50,338 nucleotides of DNA, taken from Longimicrobium sp. Lineage in GTDB: Bacteria > Gemmatimonadota > Gemmatimonadetes > Longimicrobiales > Longimicrobiaceae. The stretch covers positions 1 to 50,338 of the forward strand of contig DASVQP010000064.1 of the NCBI GenBank assembly GCA_036389135.1, written 5' to 3'. Positions 23,993-32,751 of this stretch are shown here, piece by piece (position 1 is the first letter of the stretch; each line of letters opens with the position of its first letter). The notes below the pieces were generated by a model. It worked only from the letters and a program-made list of their open reading frames with translations, was not told the DNA's origin and did no database searches. Both the position numbers and the translations under genes were made by a program.

Positions 23993-25531
23993 GTGCTCGC
24001 TCGTGCCCTGTCCGGCGCCGTCCTCGGCATCCACGCCTACCTCGTCACCGTGGAGGCGGACGTGGCGAGCGGCCTCCCCGCCTTCAACACCGTGGGCCTG
24101 CCGCAGGGCGCGGTCAGGGAAGGCCGCGAGCGCGTCATCGCCGCGGTGCAGAACAGCGGGCACATCGTCCCGCCGAAACGTATAACGATTAATTTAGCGC
24201 CCGCGGACGTCCCAAAGGCGGGGAGCGCCTTCGATCTCCCCATCGCCATGGGAATCCTGGCCAGCACCGGCCAGATGCGCTCCCGGCACCGCCTGAAGCA
24301 CTTCATGCTCGTGGGCGAGCTGGGGCTGGACGGCGGGCTGCGACCGGTGCGAGGCGCCCTTCCCATCGCCATCGCCGCGCGGGAGGCCGGGCTGATGGGG
24401 CTGATCCTGCCCGACGAGAACGTGGCCGAGGCTGCGGTGGTGGAGGGCGTGGAAGTGCGCGGCGCCCGCACCCTGCTCCAGGTGGTCCGCTTCCTTGAAG
24501 GCGAGGGCCAGCTCCCGCCCGCGACCATCGACCGCGAGGCGCTCTTTCGCACCGCCTCCACCTACGACACGGACTTCTCGGACGTGAGGGGCCAGGAGCA
24601 CGTCAAGCGCGCGCTGGAAGTGGCGGCGGCGGGGGCGCACAACATCTTGATGGTCGGCCCGCCCGGCTCGGGGAAGACGATGCTGGCCCGCCGCATCCCC
24701 GGCATCCTCCCCCCGCTGACGCTGGACGAGGCGCTGGAGACCACGAAGATCCACTCCGTCGCCGGGCTGCTCGGCTCCGGCCGCTCGCTCGTGGCGACGC
24801 GCCCGTTTCGCGCGCCGCACCACACCATCTCCGATGCGGGGCTGATCGGCGGCGGCTCCAACCCGCGCCCCGGCGAGGTGTCGCTGGCCCACCACGGTGT
24901 GCTCTTCATGGACGAGCTGCCGGAGTTCCGCCGAAACGTGCTGGAGGTTCTCCGCCAACCTCTTGAAGATCACGAGGTCACGCTCGCCCGCGCCGCCATC
25001 TCGCTGACCTACCCCGCCAAGTTCATGCTGGCCGCCGCCATGAATCCCTGTCCGTGCGGCCACCACGGCGACATGCAGCACGGCTGCACCTGCTCACCGC
25101 AGGCAGTGCAGCGCTACATGGCGCGCGTGAGCGGCCCCCTGCTGGACCGCATCGACCTGCACGTGGAGGTTCCCGCCGTGCGCTACAAGGACATGGTGGA
25201 TGGCCGCGCCGGCGAGCCCTCGGAAGCGATCCGCGAGCGGGTGCGCCGCGCGCGCCAGATCCAGCTCGAGCGCTTCGCGAAGCGTCCGGACGTGCACGCC
25301 AACGCGCACATGACGCCGCGCGACCTGCGCCAGTTCTGCCGCATCGGCGAGGCGGGTGACGCGCTCCTGCGCACCGCCATCGCCAAGCTGGGCCTCTCCG
25401 CCCGCGCCTACCACCGCGTCCTCAAGATCGCCCGCACCATCGCCGACCTGGAGGGCGCCGCCGAAATCGGCACCGCGCACGTGTCGGAGTCGATCCAGTA
25501 CCGGTCGCTGGATCGGGGGGCCGCGGGATGA
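23993..25531 (+). CDS. comM: YifB/ComM-family Mg-chelatase-like AAA+ ATPase
   Basis: This 512-residue protein has an N-terminal ChlI/Lon-like domain (about 1-175; [21 protein letters not shown], then [13 protein letters not shown]). The AAA+ module has Walker A GPPGSGKT at about 222-229 and Walker [13 protein letters not shown] zinc-like Cys cluster [19 protein letters not shown] sits between, and the C-terminal Mg_chelatase_C domain is intact. ComM is a branch-migration helicase that extends recombination tracts during natural transformation. It starts with GTG at 23993 ([12 protein letters not shown]). A broken second copy of its middle part lies at 27814-28109. Confidence 0.93.
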   Translation: MLARALSGAVLGIHAYLVTVEADVASGLPAFNTVGLPQGAVREGRERVIAAVQNSGHIVPPKRITINLAPADVPKAGSAFDLPIAMGILASTGQMRSRHRLKHFMLVGELGLDGGLRPVRGALPIAIAAREAGLMGLILPDENVAEAAVVEGVEVRGARTLLQVVRFLEGEGQLPPATIDREALFRTASTYDTDFSDVRGQEHVKRALEVAAAGAHNILMVGPPGSGKTMLARRIPGILPPLTLDEALETTKIHSVAGLLGSGRSLVATRPFRAPHHTISDAGLIGGGSNPRPGEVSLAHHGVLFMDELPEFRRNVLEVLRQPLEDHEVTLARAAISLTYPAKFMLAAAMNPCPCGHHGDMQHGCTCSPQAVQRYMARVSGPLLDRIDLHVEVPAVRYKDMVDGRAGEPSEAIRERVRRARQIQLERFAKRPDVHANAHMTPRDLRQFCRIGEAGDALLRTAIAKLGLSARAYHRVLKIARTIADLEGAAEIGTAHVSESIQYRSLDRGAAG

Positions 25532-26472
25532 AAATGCTCCCGCTCGCGCGGGCGGAAGTTTGCTCTCCCCTGGTCGCCGGCATGAGGAATGACCCCGCGC
25601 AGCCACGGGAACCCGCAAGCTCCCCGTTCGTGATGGGGAGTCGGTGGCATAGCTATTTCAGGCGGAAACTTCGGGAACGCCGAGCCCGTTTGGCCTCGTG
25701 TCTGAAAGCGCGTGCAACCGCCCGGACGTTATTTTTTTCACCGACGAGGCGAGGAGTGCCGGGCCAGGATTGATGGGAGGTACATCACACGAGTCGCATG
25801 CCCGCACGCTCGTGGAGCAGCATTGTCGAGATTTGAGGAAGTGCTTTGCACCTGATCCCGTACAGATGAGGGACTGGCCGGCTCGGGGTGCGCACTCTTC
25901 ATGATATGGCGCCCGGTCGGACCTCCCATGGACTGGCCACGGTGCTCAAGGCTGCCGCCGGGCCCGCCACCGGACTGTTCCTGGTGGCTCTCGCGGCTGT
26001 GTTGTCGTTGCGACGGTGTGCGACATCATCTCGCGGCCCTCGTTGTAGCAGTCGGCGGGGGATGGCGCAGTGTGTGGTTTGCCGCTCATTACGTACGGTT
26101 GCGACTCCGCCGGACCCGAACACGCAGTTCGGCTCCGACGAGACGCTCACCGCCTCCACTCTGGGACTTCCCCCCGGGGCTCGTCGTCGTCGCTCTTGGG
26201 GCCCTTGTGCTTGGCTGCTGGCTGATGATCATCCGCCGGTTTCGAGCCCGTTCTGGACTGCTCCGGTTCGGTGTAGTGGTTGCCGGGCCCCGCAGCCGCG
26301 CCATCGCCCGGGGGCACACGAGGAAAACGGGAGGTCCCGTGGCCGGCGGCGCAAGGTCCCGGGCGGGGGATGGAGCGCGATCTTACGGGAAAGCCACAGG
26401 GAACGGATGATGTCCCCTGTGGCCATGGATTCCGCTACTGTGTCTCTGCCCTCCGTCTACGCCACGCGGGTC
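25532..26472. other. Decayed non-coding stretch after comM
   Basis: No intact gene is seen over 940 bases. Around 25905-26250 hydrophobic stretches appear in two frames: GLATVLKAAAGPATGLFLVA in one, then PPGLVVVALGALVLGCWLMI in another. This suggests a frameshifted membrane protein. Confidence 0.45.
25905..26410 (+). pseudogene. Possible remnant of a small membrane protein gene
   Basis: A start (MAPGRTSHGLATVL, ATG at 25905) leads into a membrane helix. The frame then turns Arg/Ser/Cys-rich near 26010, while a different frame (from 25901) shows two further helix-like stretches, one ending LMIIRRF. One frameshift would join them. There is no homologue I recognise, so this is a weak call. Confidence 0.25.
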
Positions 26473-26928
26473 TCAGTGCCGCCGGGCGGTGTCGTGGGCC
26501 TCCGAGGCGGGAAGCGGCTCGAGCGGCTCGCTCCAGACCTCTCGGTTCCCGGTCGACCCGTCCTCGGAGTAGTCCGCGACACCGTCGACGCGCCGGGCTC
26601 CGGCGGCACGCGCCGCGTTCACCGCCATGACCACGTCGTACCCCGTCACTCCGGGGGAGCCGAGCACGCGCACAACGCGCGGGCCAGACCTTTGCCCATA
26701 GAGCTTCGCGAACACGCCCTTGAGGTCGTTCACGCCCAGGTTCCTGGCCTCGTTGACGCCGTACTTCCCGTTCGGGAACACACGGATGGTCACCACGTTC
26801 TCAGAGGGTGAAACCGCGGGAAGGCTGGACCCGGAGGCCGAGACCTCCTGCTGGCCCGAGTCGCAGGCCCCCACCGTCGCGAGCAGCGCCACGCCCAGGG
26901 CGCGCATCGTCTTCCATGAAGCGTTCAT
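26473..26928 (-). CDS. Lipoprotein with ExbD/TolR-like periplasmic domain
   Basis: This 151-residue protein has a lipoprotein signal (RALGVALLATVGAC, acylation at Cys22). The mature part, NVVTIRVFPNGKYGVNEARNL then LKGVFAKLYGQ, VVRVLGSPGVTGYDVVMAVNAARAAGARRVDGV, follows the strand-helix order of the ExbD/TolR periplasmic domain. The membrane helix with its proton-carrying Asp is missing and replaced by the lipid anchor. The ATG at 26928 has GGAGGG upstream and overlaps the stop of the gene before it (ATGA). Together they form a two-gene operon. No ExbB or TonB is nearby, so a classical energy-transducing role is unlikely. Confidence 0.75.
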   Translation of the reverse strand: MNASWKTMRALGVALLATVGACDSGQQEVSASGSSLPAVSPSENVVTIRVFPNGKYGVNEARNLGVNDLKGVFAKLYGQRSGPRVVRVLGSPGVTGYDVVMAVNAARAAGARRVDGVADYSEDGSTGNREVWSEPLEPLPASEAHDTARRH

Positions 26929-27407
26929 CCTACCCTCCGAACGTTGTTGGGATCCGTGGATCGAGTGCCGAGGGACGCGTATTCGCGGCCCAAACGGACC
27001 TGGCGAAGATTCCACGTCATCAGCGGTTTCCGGTCGCAGTCGAGAACCGACACGTGCCCGGTTGCCGGGCTGAAGCGCACCAGGCGCGGGTTCGCCGCGA
27101 TGAGCGCACCCACCCTGACCATGTTCCCGCGGGCGATGCTGGTGTTCATCCTCTCGCTTAGCATCGCTGCCTCGAGCCCACACCCGTAATGGTAGGAAAT
27201 GCACGAACCGGGCTCCGAGAAGGTGTGACACGCGTTCAAGGCGAAGCAGTCCGCGTTGAACGCGCCGTAATACCCGCCGTTTCCGAACGTGTGTGCGGTA
27301 CCGTCAGCATTATCGTAACACTTTTTACAGGAGGTTTGGCTCTCTGCTGTTGCTGTGGCGAGGAGCACCAGTGCGGAGCCCAGCCATAGCGCGCTTTTCA
27401 CGAGCAT
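26925..27407 (-). CDS. Secreted cysteine-rich protein of unknown function
   Basis: This 160-residue protein has a signal peptide (residues 1-22, ALVLLATATAESQ) and a Cys-rich first half: SCKKCYDNADGTAH, GYYGAFNADCFALNACHTF, PGSCISYHYGCGL. It holds seven Cys before residue 80 and one more near 130, enough for several disulfides. The second half is short and basic. GGAGAG lies seven bases before the ATG. The stop overlaps the start of the ExbD-like lipoprotein gene. I do not recognise the family. Both products are exported, so they may act together in the periplasm or at the surface. Confidence 0.75.
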   Translation of the reverse strand: MLVKSALWLGSALVLLATATAESQTSCKKCYDNADGTAHTFGNGGYYGAFNADCFALNACHTFSEPGSCISYHYGCGLEAAMLSERMNTSIARGNMVRVGALIAANPRLVRFSPATGHVSVLDCDRKPLMTWNLRQVRLGREYASLGTRSTDPNNVRRVG

Positions 27408-27813
27408 TTACCGACTCTCCTGTGGTTGTGTGAGAGGACTCAGATGTACATACGGCAAAGCAAAACACCGCACAATTCGTGCCGTTTCGTGTCGACACGC
27501 GACCGCCCCGCCACCCTGGTGAAACGCAGCCATTCAGTTACCCGGTGCACCCCTCGTTGGCTACTCTGCCGAACAACGAAAGAGGCGCCGAGATGATCTC
27601 TCCTCGCCTTCCCCGTGTGCGTTCCCGTATCTGCGTGTGCATGGCGTACCCGCCGGCCGCCAGAGGGCAAACAGACTGGACGGATGATGGCGGACTGCGT
27701 GGGCACTTACGTGCACAGGCTGAACGGAGCTGAGGTTCCCTTCCTTCGAGGGCCGGCTGCGCCGACGCCTCCTCGAAAGTCAGCGCGTCCACAGTCAACA
27801 TCTGAAACTGACC
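27408..27813. other. Non-coding stretch upstream of the secreted-protein operon
   Basis: Nothing recognisable is seen. The minus-strand promoter of the two-gene operon should lie here, but I find no clear -35/-10 pair. Confidence 0.4.
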
Positions 27814-28109
27814 TGCGCTCCCGGCACCGCCTGAAGCACTTCATGCTGGTGGGCGAGCTGGGGCTGGACAGCGGCCTGCGTCCGGTGCGCGGCGCCCTCC
27901 CCATCGCATCGCCGCGCGCGAGCCCGGGCTGACACGGACTTCGCGGACGTGAGGGGCCAGGAGCACGTCAAGCGCGCGCCGGAAGTCGCCGCGGCGGGGG
28001 CGCATAACATCTTGATGGTCGGCCCGCCCGGCTCGGGGAAGACGATGCTGGCCCGCCGCATCCCCGGCATCCTCCCCCCACTGGCGTTGGACGAGGCGCA
28101 GGAGACCAC
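27814..28109 (+). pseudogene. Partial, internally deleted second copy of comM
   Basis: This segment repeats comM almost word for word. 27814-27931 matches about 24272-24394, and 27932-28109 matches about 24567-24750, including Walker A GPPGSGKT. About 170 bases of the parent, which encode the linker before the AAA+ module, are missing at the join, where GA occurs in both parent ends. A one-base loss near 27905 and several substitutions break the frame. It lacks a start, the Walker B region and the C-terminal domain, so it cannot make ComM. It is clearly a decayed partial duplication. Confidence 0.85.
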
Positions 28110-28825
28110 TGATGCACCCGCTCGCGCCCGAACACGAAATCTGGGGCCTGAAGGTCCGGGTCGGTTTGTTCGCGCGCGGGTACCGGTTGCCGTACGAGAT
28201 CCATGACGTGCTATCCAAAAGGCACACTTCCGCATTCACAGACCATCGCTGCCCGCAGAGAACTCCGCTAACCCGCCGTGCCGCGGCGTCGATTGGCGCG
28301 ACGGCGAGTGCCATAGCGCTGGCGCCGCATTGCCAGCCGCCATCGTTCTTCAGGATGCGTCTTGACGTGCTTTTGGACACGATCAACCCGCGCGAGCGCC
28401 GGCAATCTGCGAAAACGCGAATCCGCGTCCGACACTCTAACCGGTCGCGGCGTAGGAAGTGGATCATCGTAGGCTCAATCTTCGGGCTCATTTCAAATTC
28501 TTGAAAATCATTGACACCGGTGCGCATGAGACATTATTGAAGATGGGCTTTGTCCCGTAAGTGGCGCGCCCGCTCGTAGCTCGTGGTGCTTCAACACTGG
28601 CTGCAGCGCGGTTCTAAATACCTAATGGAGCAAGGAGGTGGAAAACCCGGGAGATATAATCACTCTTTTTCGGCTAATCCTGGCCGTAGTTGAGCTCACC
28701 CTCAATCGTAGAAATGGTGAATACGTTGAAGGATGCCGTGCCGCGTGCTGGAACACCCAATCGCGCGGAGGACCACGTACCATGAAAGCAGATACGTTCT
28801 TACTTGGATCCTGACAGGAGGAATT
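28110..28825. other. Non-coding stretch between comM fragment and lipoprotein gene
   Basis: No convincing gene is seen on either strand. GC falls towards the right end, including AT-rich words such as AATCACTCTTTTTCGGCTAA near 28660, where a promoter for the downstream operon is likely. The open frames at 28112-28504 (plus) and 27841-28527 (minus) look like noise. Confidence 0.45.
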
Positions 28826-29221
28826 ATGTCCAGATCGTTTCTAATGGTTCTACTGCTGGGCCTCACCGCGGCGTGTGAAACCACAACGGAGGCTGGTAAG
28901 ATGCGTTCCACCCCGACGCCCAGCGAGCTCCTGTTGCCCCGTGCCGAAGCGAACTTCCGGATGTCCGGCACCGAGCTGCGGGCGCTCCCCGCCGCGCTCG
29001 ATGGCGACGCGGTGCAGGAGCTCCTGTCATGGATACGCCCCGAGCACCGCGAACCGACCATCGCGCTCCTTCAGGAAGTGGGCAAGCGAGGCAACTCGGT
29101 GCCGATCGTCTCCGTCGATGCTTCACATCCCGAGCTGGCCCAGATTGCCCGCCGGCTCTGGAAGCGGCCAGATCGTCCGGTGGCGCCCGACAGCACGATA
29201 CAGCGGGACATCAATCCTTGA
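28826..29221 (+). CDS. Small lipoprotein of unknown function
   Basis: This 131-residue protein has a lipobox (LLLGLTAAC, Cys17). The mature part has no further cysteine and reads as helices: ELLLPRAEANFRMSGTELRAL, QELLSWIRPEHREPTIALLQEV, then a C-terminal SHPELAQIARRLWKRP. The ATG at 28826 is preceded by an ideal AGGAGG six bases away. It heads a three-gene run with the secreted proteins at 29310 and 30071. I do not recognise the family. Confidence 0.75.
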   Translation: MSRSFLMVLLLGLTAACETTTEAGKMRSTPTPSELLLPRAEANFRMSGTELRALPAALDGDAVQELLSWIRPEHREPTIALLQEVGKRGNSVPIVSVDASHPELAQIARRLWKRPDRPVAPDSTIQRDINP

Positions 29222-29309
29222 GACAACGCTCCGCATAAGAGCCTCGCGAAAGATTCGTAGCGGTTTACATCACAATGATTTCCCATCACTTGATTCAGGG
29301 GAGCGCCCA

Positions 29310-30050
29310 ATGCTCAGAACGCCTTTTCTTCCACATCCGAGGCGACGTCACTGGAGGGTGTTGTTCTTCATGTTCGCGCTGCTCATCCCACAACTGACAG
29401 TCCACTCACTGAGCGCTCAGCAAATCGTCGTCGATCCGGGATACGTCGAGGGTCAGAAGCCGGCGGCCTGCCCCGGCCAGACCTTCTGGTGGGGCAGCTG
29501 GTCAATCGGAAACGTCGAAGTCGATGGTTACTATTTCGACGCGAATCCCTTCACCCTGTCGAAGTGGACCAGCCAACATTCGGGGATCTACTCTTCCACG
29601 AAGGGAAGGCGGGTAGTCGACCAATCTGGCACAAAGGTTTGGACCGACGCGAGAGCGAACGCCTCGTGCTGGGACTCGAACGTGGGACCCATCCACATCT
29701 GGTGGGCCAGGTGGGAAGGACATCTGGGAACCGTGGAAGACGTAAACGCTGCTTGCGACGAGGGAACCGGTGGAAACACGCTCGTCACGGGACCTTCCGA
29801 CCCCGGTTACGATCCCAGTGATCCGAATGGAGATGGCTGCGGCGACGGCTCGGGAGGACCGGGCAGTGGAACACAGTTCCAGCCCGGGCAATCGACGGGT
29901 GGCGAAACGGTGACGTGGAGCGGAGGCGTGGGGAACGGCGGGACGAGCGTCTGCGGCTCGCTCGCCGTGGTCGAGTACATCTGCATCGACGTATGGGACG
30001 AGGAGGCTGGCTGGGTCGAGTGGGACTGCGGCTACGCGACAACCTGCTGA
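29310..30050 (+). CDS. Secreted glycine/aspartate-rich protein of unknown function
   Basis: This 246-residue protein has a signal peptide (FMFALLIPQLTVHSLSAQQ). A Trp/Tyr-rich first domain follows (CPGQTFWWGSWSIGNVEVDG, then HIWWARWEGHLGTVEDV). The linker (YDPSDPNGDGCGDGSGGPG) carries D-x-N-x-D residues that could bind calcium. A short Cys-containing tail (VCGSLAVVEYICIDVWDEEAG to GYATTC) ends the protein. The last domain could be held by disulfides. GGGGAG stands before the ATG at 29310. It lies between a lipoprotein gene and another secreted-protein gene on the same strand. No family is recognised. Confidence 0.7.
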   Translation: MLRTPFLPHPRRRHWRVLFFMFALLIPQLTVHSLSAQQIVVDPGYVEGQKPAACPGQTFWWGSWSIGNVEVDGYYFDANPFTLSKWTSQHSGIYSSTKGRRVVDQSGTKVWTDARANASCWDSNVGPIHIWWARWEGHLGTVEDVNAACDEGTGGNTLVTGPSDPGYDPSDPNGDGCGDGSGGPGSGTQFQPGQSTGGETVTWSGGVGNGGTSVCGSLAVVEYICIDVWDEEAGWVEWDCGYATTC

Positions 30051-30070
30051 ACCCCAACCAATACAATCCG

Positions 30071-30532
30071 ATGAAACTGAAAACTTTTATTCTATGCCTG
30101 GTCGCGCTCGGGTCCAGCGCGCCGGCCATCATGGCACAGCAGCCACGGCGTGTAGCCGCTACGGTCGTTCTCCTGGATTCGATCACCCAGCCGGGTGCGC
30201 CGTTCGTGCTCGTGCGCCGCCCCGGGGCCACGCCGGCAGACCTGATCCTGGTGCATTCGGAGATCGGTGCCGCCCAGCTCTCGGACGCTATACGCGGCCT
30301 CCTCACCGCCCGGCAGGCCAACGGCGACTTCCCGAATGCGGCAGCGAGGTTCAGGGTGCGTCCGCAATCGCGCACGGCAGCCGTTGCACGGCCTGCATTT
30401 CCCTGGGCCCAGCGCGTGCTGAACGACCTGCGCCGCGCCGAGCCGCGCGAGATCCACGGAGTCGGCCGCGTTCGCGCCGTGGAGATCTGGCTTCCACGCC
30501 AGGGCAACGGCCGGGCTGCTCCTCGCACGTGA
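30071..30532 (+). CDS. Small secreted protein of unknown function
   Basis: This 153-residue protein starts 20 bases after the preceding gene and has a signal peptide (LKTFILCLVALGSSAPAIMAQ). The mature part has a mixed strand/helix core (ATVVLLDSITQPGAPFVLVRR, DLILVHSEIGAAQLSDAIRGLL) and a basic, Pro/Arg-rich end. It is the last gene of the three-gene secreted operon; a CACAGAG-family repeat follows. No family is recognised. Confidence 0.7.
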   Translation: MKLKTFILCLVALGSSAPAIMAQQPRRVAATVVLLDSITQPGAPFVLVRRPGATPADLILVHSEIGAAQLSDAIRGLLTARQANGDFPNAAARFRVRPQSRTAAVARPAFPWAQRVLNDLRRAEPREIHGVGRVRAVEIWLPRQGNGRAAPRT

Positions 30533-30959
30533 TACCATTCGTCGTGCAGGTGCAAAGCCCTTAACGAAGCTTCACGCAGAGGCGCAGAGACGCAGGAGAG
30601 AACTGCAACTGCCTACGGAGACACAGAGCCACAGAGAGAACCGCAAAAGGTTTTCTCTGTGGCTTTCAGTTCCTTCCGTGGCCTCTGTGTGATGCTTTTC
30701 TCTGTTGTTCTCCCCCGCGTCTCTGCGCCTCTGCGTGAGACAAGCCGGTCAGAATGCATATCGGTCTCATCATCTCAGCGGCAAAGATGCTGGCTGCCGG
30801 TGACGGGCGCATCGAGGCTTCGGGGGTGGAACAGAATGTTCCGTTTCCGCGCCCGATCCGGCGGGCCTGCATCTTGAAGAAGCAGCAGTAGATTGGGGCA
30901 GCGGACGACGCCGCCTCGCAGTGCCCTACCACCACCCCGCACCGTCTCCGCGCCGCGAA
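30533..30959. repeat. Intergenic region with nested CACAGAG-family repeats, copy 5 (30568-30745)
   Basis: Two inverted repeats sit inside each other. The outer pair is CACGCAGAGGCGCAGAGACG with CGTCTCTGCGCCTCTGCGTG. The inner pair is CACAGAGAGAACCGCAAAAG with CTTTTCTCTGTGGCTTTCAG-like words. It is the most complete copy of the family in the window. The rest of the interval shows no gene. Confidence 0.75.
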
Positions 30960-31616
30960 ATGAAAGAACGTCTCGCACCCTGGCTGCTCCGCATGATGGG
31001 CTTCCGCCGCGTCGTCCGGCGCCCTGATGCGGCGCCGGGGCGGCGCGCGTCGGACCATGAGCCGGTGCGCGGGTGGCGCCCCGCGCTTGCCGTGGCCGCG
31101 GCGATCGCGCTGCTGGACTGGGGCACCAAGGCGGCCATCGCGTGGTCGGTGCCGGTGGGGGCGTTCCGCGAGGTCATTCCGGGGCGTGTAGCTTTCTGGC
31201 ACGTCCGCAACGAGGCGATGATCCTGGGGCTGTACGACGACCTCGCGCTCGGCACGCGCAAGTCCATCGCGCTGGTGGCGTCGCTGGTGGCTTCGCTGGT
31301 CATCCTCCAGATCATCGGCCGTGGGCACCGGCTCCCCAGGGCGCAGCGGACGTACGCGTCGGTGTTCGTGGGAACGGTGCTCGGCGGGATGCTGGGGAAC
31401 CTCGGGGAGCGGGTGGTGCACTGGGGCGTCACCGACTACCTCTCGTTCCACTGGGCGCCCTACTGGCTCCCGCCCGGCAACGTGGCGGACGTGGCGCTCT
31501 TTCTCGCGATCCCGATGGCGGTGCCGGTAATCGTGTTCGAACTGCAAGGGCGGGCGCGGCGCGGTGCCGCGTCCGCCCACCCGGCGCGCCGCGGGGCCGT
31601 GCTCTCCCGGCAGTAG
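30960..31616 (+). CDS. Signal peptidase II-like (LspA family) membrane protein
   Basis: This protein of about 218 residues has four membrane helices in the LspA order. LDWGTKAAIAW carries the first conserved Asp/Lys, AFWHVRNEAMI the conserved Asn. The catalytic aspartates are Asp159 (GVTDYLSFH) and Asp177 (GNVADVALF), 18 apart as in known LspA. Two family positions differ: the GNxxDR motif reads GNLGER, and FNxAD reads GNVAD. LspA cleaves the signal peptides of lipoproteins, several of which are encoded nearby. The ATG at 30960 is chosen; a GTG at 30921 would add 13 residues. It could be a second, specialised copy rather than the main LspA. Confidence 0.75.
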   Translation: MKERLAPWLLRMMGFRRVVRRPDAAPGRRASDHEPVRGWRPALAVAAAIALLDWGTKAAIAWSVPVGAFREVIPGRVAFWHVRNEAMILGLYDDLALGTRKSIALVASLVASLVILQIIGRGHRLPRAQRTYASVFVGTVLGGMLGNLGERVVHWGVTDYLSFHWAPYWLPPGNVADVALFLAIPMAVPVIVFELQGRARRGAASAHPARRGAVLSRQ

Positions 31617-31678
31617 CTGGCGGCGGGTGCCGCGTGGGCCCTATCTTGGTGCCATCCACAGGGTTCACGGGAAGGGCG

Positions 31679-32524
31679 ATGATCGCGGATGCGAAGCGCG
31701 AGCGGCTGGCGGAGATCCTCCGCGAGTGCGGCTCGGTGGTGATCGGGTACAGCGGAGGGGTCGATTCGGTCTTCCTCGCCACGGTGGCGGTGGAGCTGCT
31801 CGGCCCCCATCGCGTGCTGGCGGTCACCGGGAAGAGCGACAGCATCGCGTCGTGGATGGAGGACACCGCGCGTGAGGTCGCCGCGCGCTTCGGCATCCCC
31901 TGGCTGGAGGTGGAGACGCGGGAGATGGAAGACCCCCGCTACGCCGCCAACCCCAGCAACCGCTGCTACTTCTGCAAGAGCGAGCTGTGGGGCCGCCTGG
32001 GCGCGGTGGCCCAGGAGCGCGGCTTCGCCACCGTGCTGGACGGCTCCAACGCCGACGACGTGGGCGACCACCGTCCCGGCGCCGTCGCCGCGGGCGAGAA
32101 GGCCGTGCGCTCGCCGCTGCTGGAGGCAGGGCTCACCAAGGACGAGATCCGCGCCTGGTCGCGCGAGCTGGGGCTCCCCACCTGGGACCAGCCCGCCGCG
32201 CCCTGCCTGGCGTCGCGCCTTCCGTATGGCCTGGCCGTCACGCCCCGCCGGCTCCGCCAGGTGGAGGCGGCGGAGGTGGCGCTGCGCGCGCTCGGCTTCC
32301 GCGACTTTCGCGTGCGGCATCACGGAGAGGTCGCGCGGCTGGAGGTGCACCCGGCGGAGGCTGGACGCGTGGCGGCGGAGCGCGTGAGGATCGACGAGGC
32401 GGTGCGGGGCGCCGGGTTCCGGCGGGCATTGCTCGACCTGCAGGGGTACCGGCGCGGTGCCCTCAACGAGGGGCTCGGCGAGGGCGAGATGGTGCGCCTG
32501 GTTCAGATCGGGAGCGCGGCGTGA
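31679..32524 (+). CDS. larE: LarE-type ATP-dependent sacrificial sulfur transferase
   Basis: This 281-residue protein has the N-type PP-loop VIGYSGGVDSVFLA, CYFCKSELW, and Cys176 in PAAPCLASR. That position matches the cysteine whose sulfur is sacrificed in Lactiplantibacillus LarE. LarE adds sulfur to a pyridinium biscarboxylic precursor during assembly of the nickel-pincer cofactor of lactate racemase and related enzymes. ATG at 31679 is preceded by GGGAAGGG. Its TGA overlaps the GTG of a small gene, and a cysteine desulfurase gene follows. No larB, larC or larA is in the window, so the final cofactor is unknown. Confidence 0.9.
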   Translation: MIADAKRERLAEILRECGSVVIGYSGGVDSVFLATVAVELLGPHRVLAVTGKSDSIASWMEDTAREVAARFGIPWLEVETREMEDPRYAANPSNRCYFCKSELWGRLGAVAQERGFATVLDGSNADDVGDHRPGAVAAGEKAVRSPLLEAGLTKDEIRAWSRELGLPTWDQPAAPCLASRLPYGLAVTPRRLRQVEAAEVALRALGFRDFRVRHHGEVARLEVHPAEAGRVAAERVRIDEAVRGAGFRRALLDLQGYRRGALNEGLGEGEMVRLVQIGSAA

Positions 32525-32742
32525 GCGCGGACGAGCGGGTCGTGCGCGCCGAGCGCCTGCTGGCCGCGCGCGGATTCGCGGGGGCACGCGTCTCCGTGGA
32601 GGGGCACGAGGACGAGATCGCGGCGGTGCGCGTGCTGGCGGACGCGTGGGAGCGGCTGGCGGGCGACGAGGGCGCGCGGGTGGCGGGGGAGGTGAAGGCG
32701 CTCGGCTTCCGCTACGTGGCGCTCGACCTGGCGCCGGCGTAG
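32521..32742 (+). CDS. Stand-alone paralogue of the LarE C-terminal domain
   Basis: This 73-residue protein starts at a GTG overlapping the larE stop (GTGA). Its whole length aligns by eye with the C-terminal part of LarE: VVRAERLLAARGFAGARV against VEAAEVALRALGFRDFRV, and VKALGFRYVALDL against VRGAGFRRALLDL. The domain in LarE is thought to help oligomerise and shape the active site. The duplicate carries no Cys. It may modulate LarE assembly or join a related complex. Nine bases separate it from the desulfurase gene. Confidence 0.7.
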   Translation: MSADERVVRAERLLAARGFAGARVSVEGHEDEIAAVRVLADAWERLAGDEGARVAGEVKALGFRYVALDLAPA

Positions 32743-32751
32743 CCGGGCCGG

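Noticed and set aside
27841-28527. Minus-strand frame with a stretch resembling the transposase-like words SKSTSRRILK
   Set aside because: The rest has no transposase motif and the frame runs antisense through the comM fragment.
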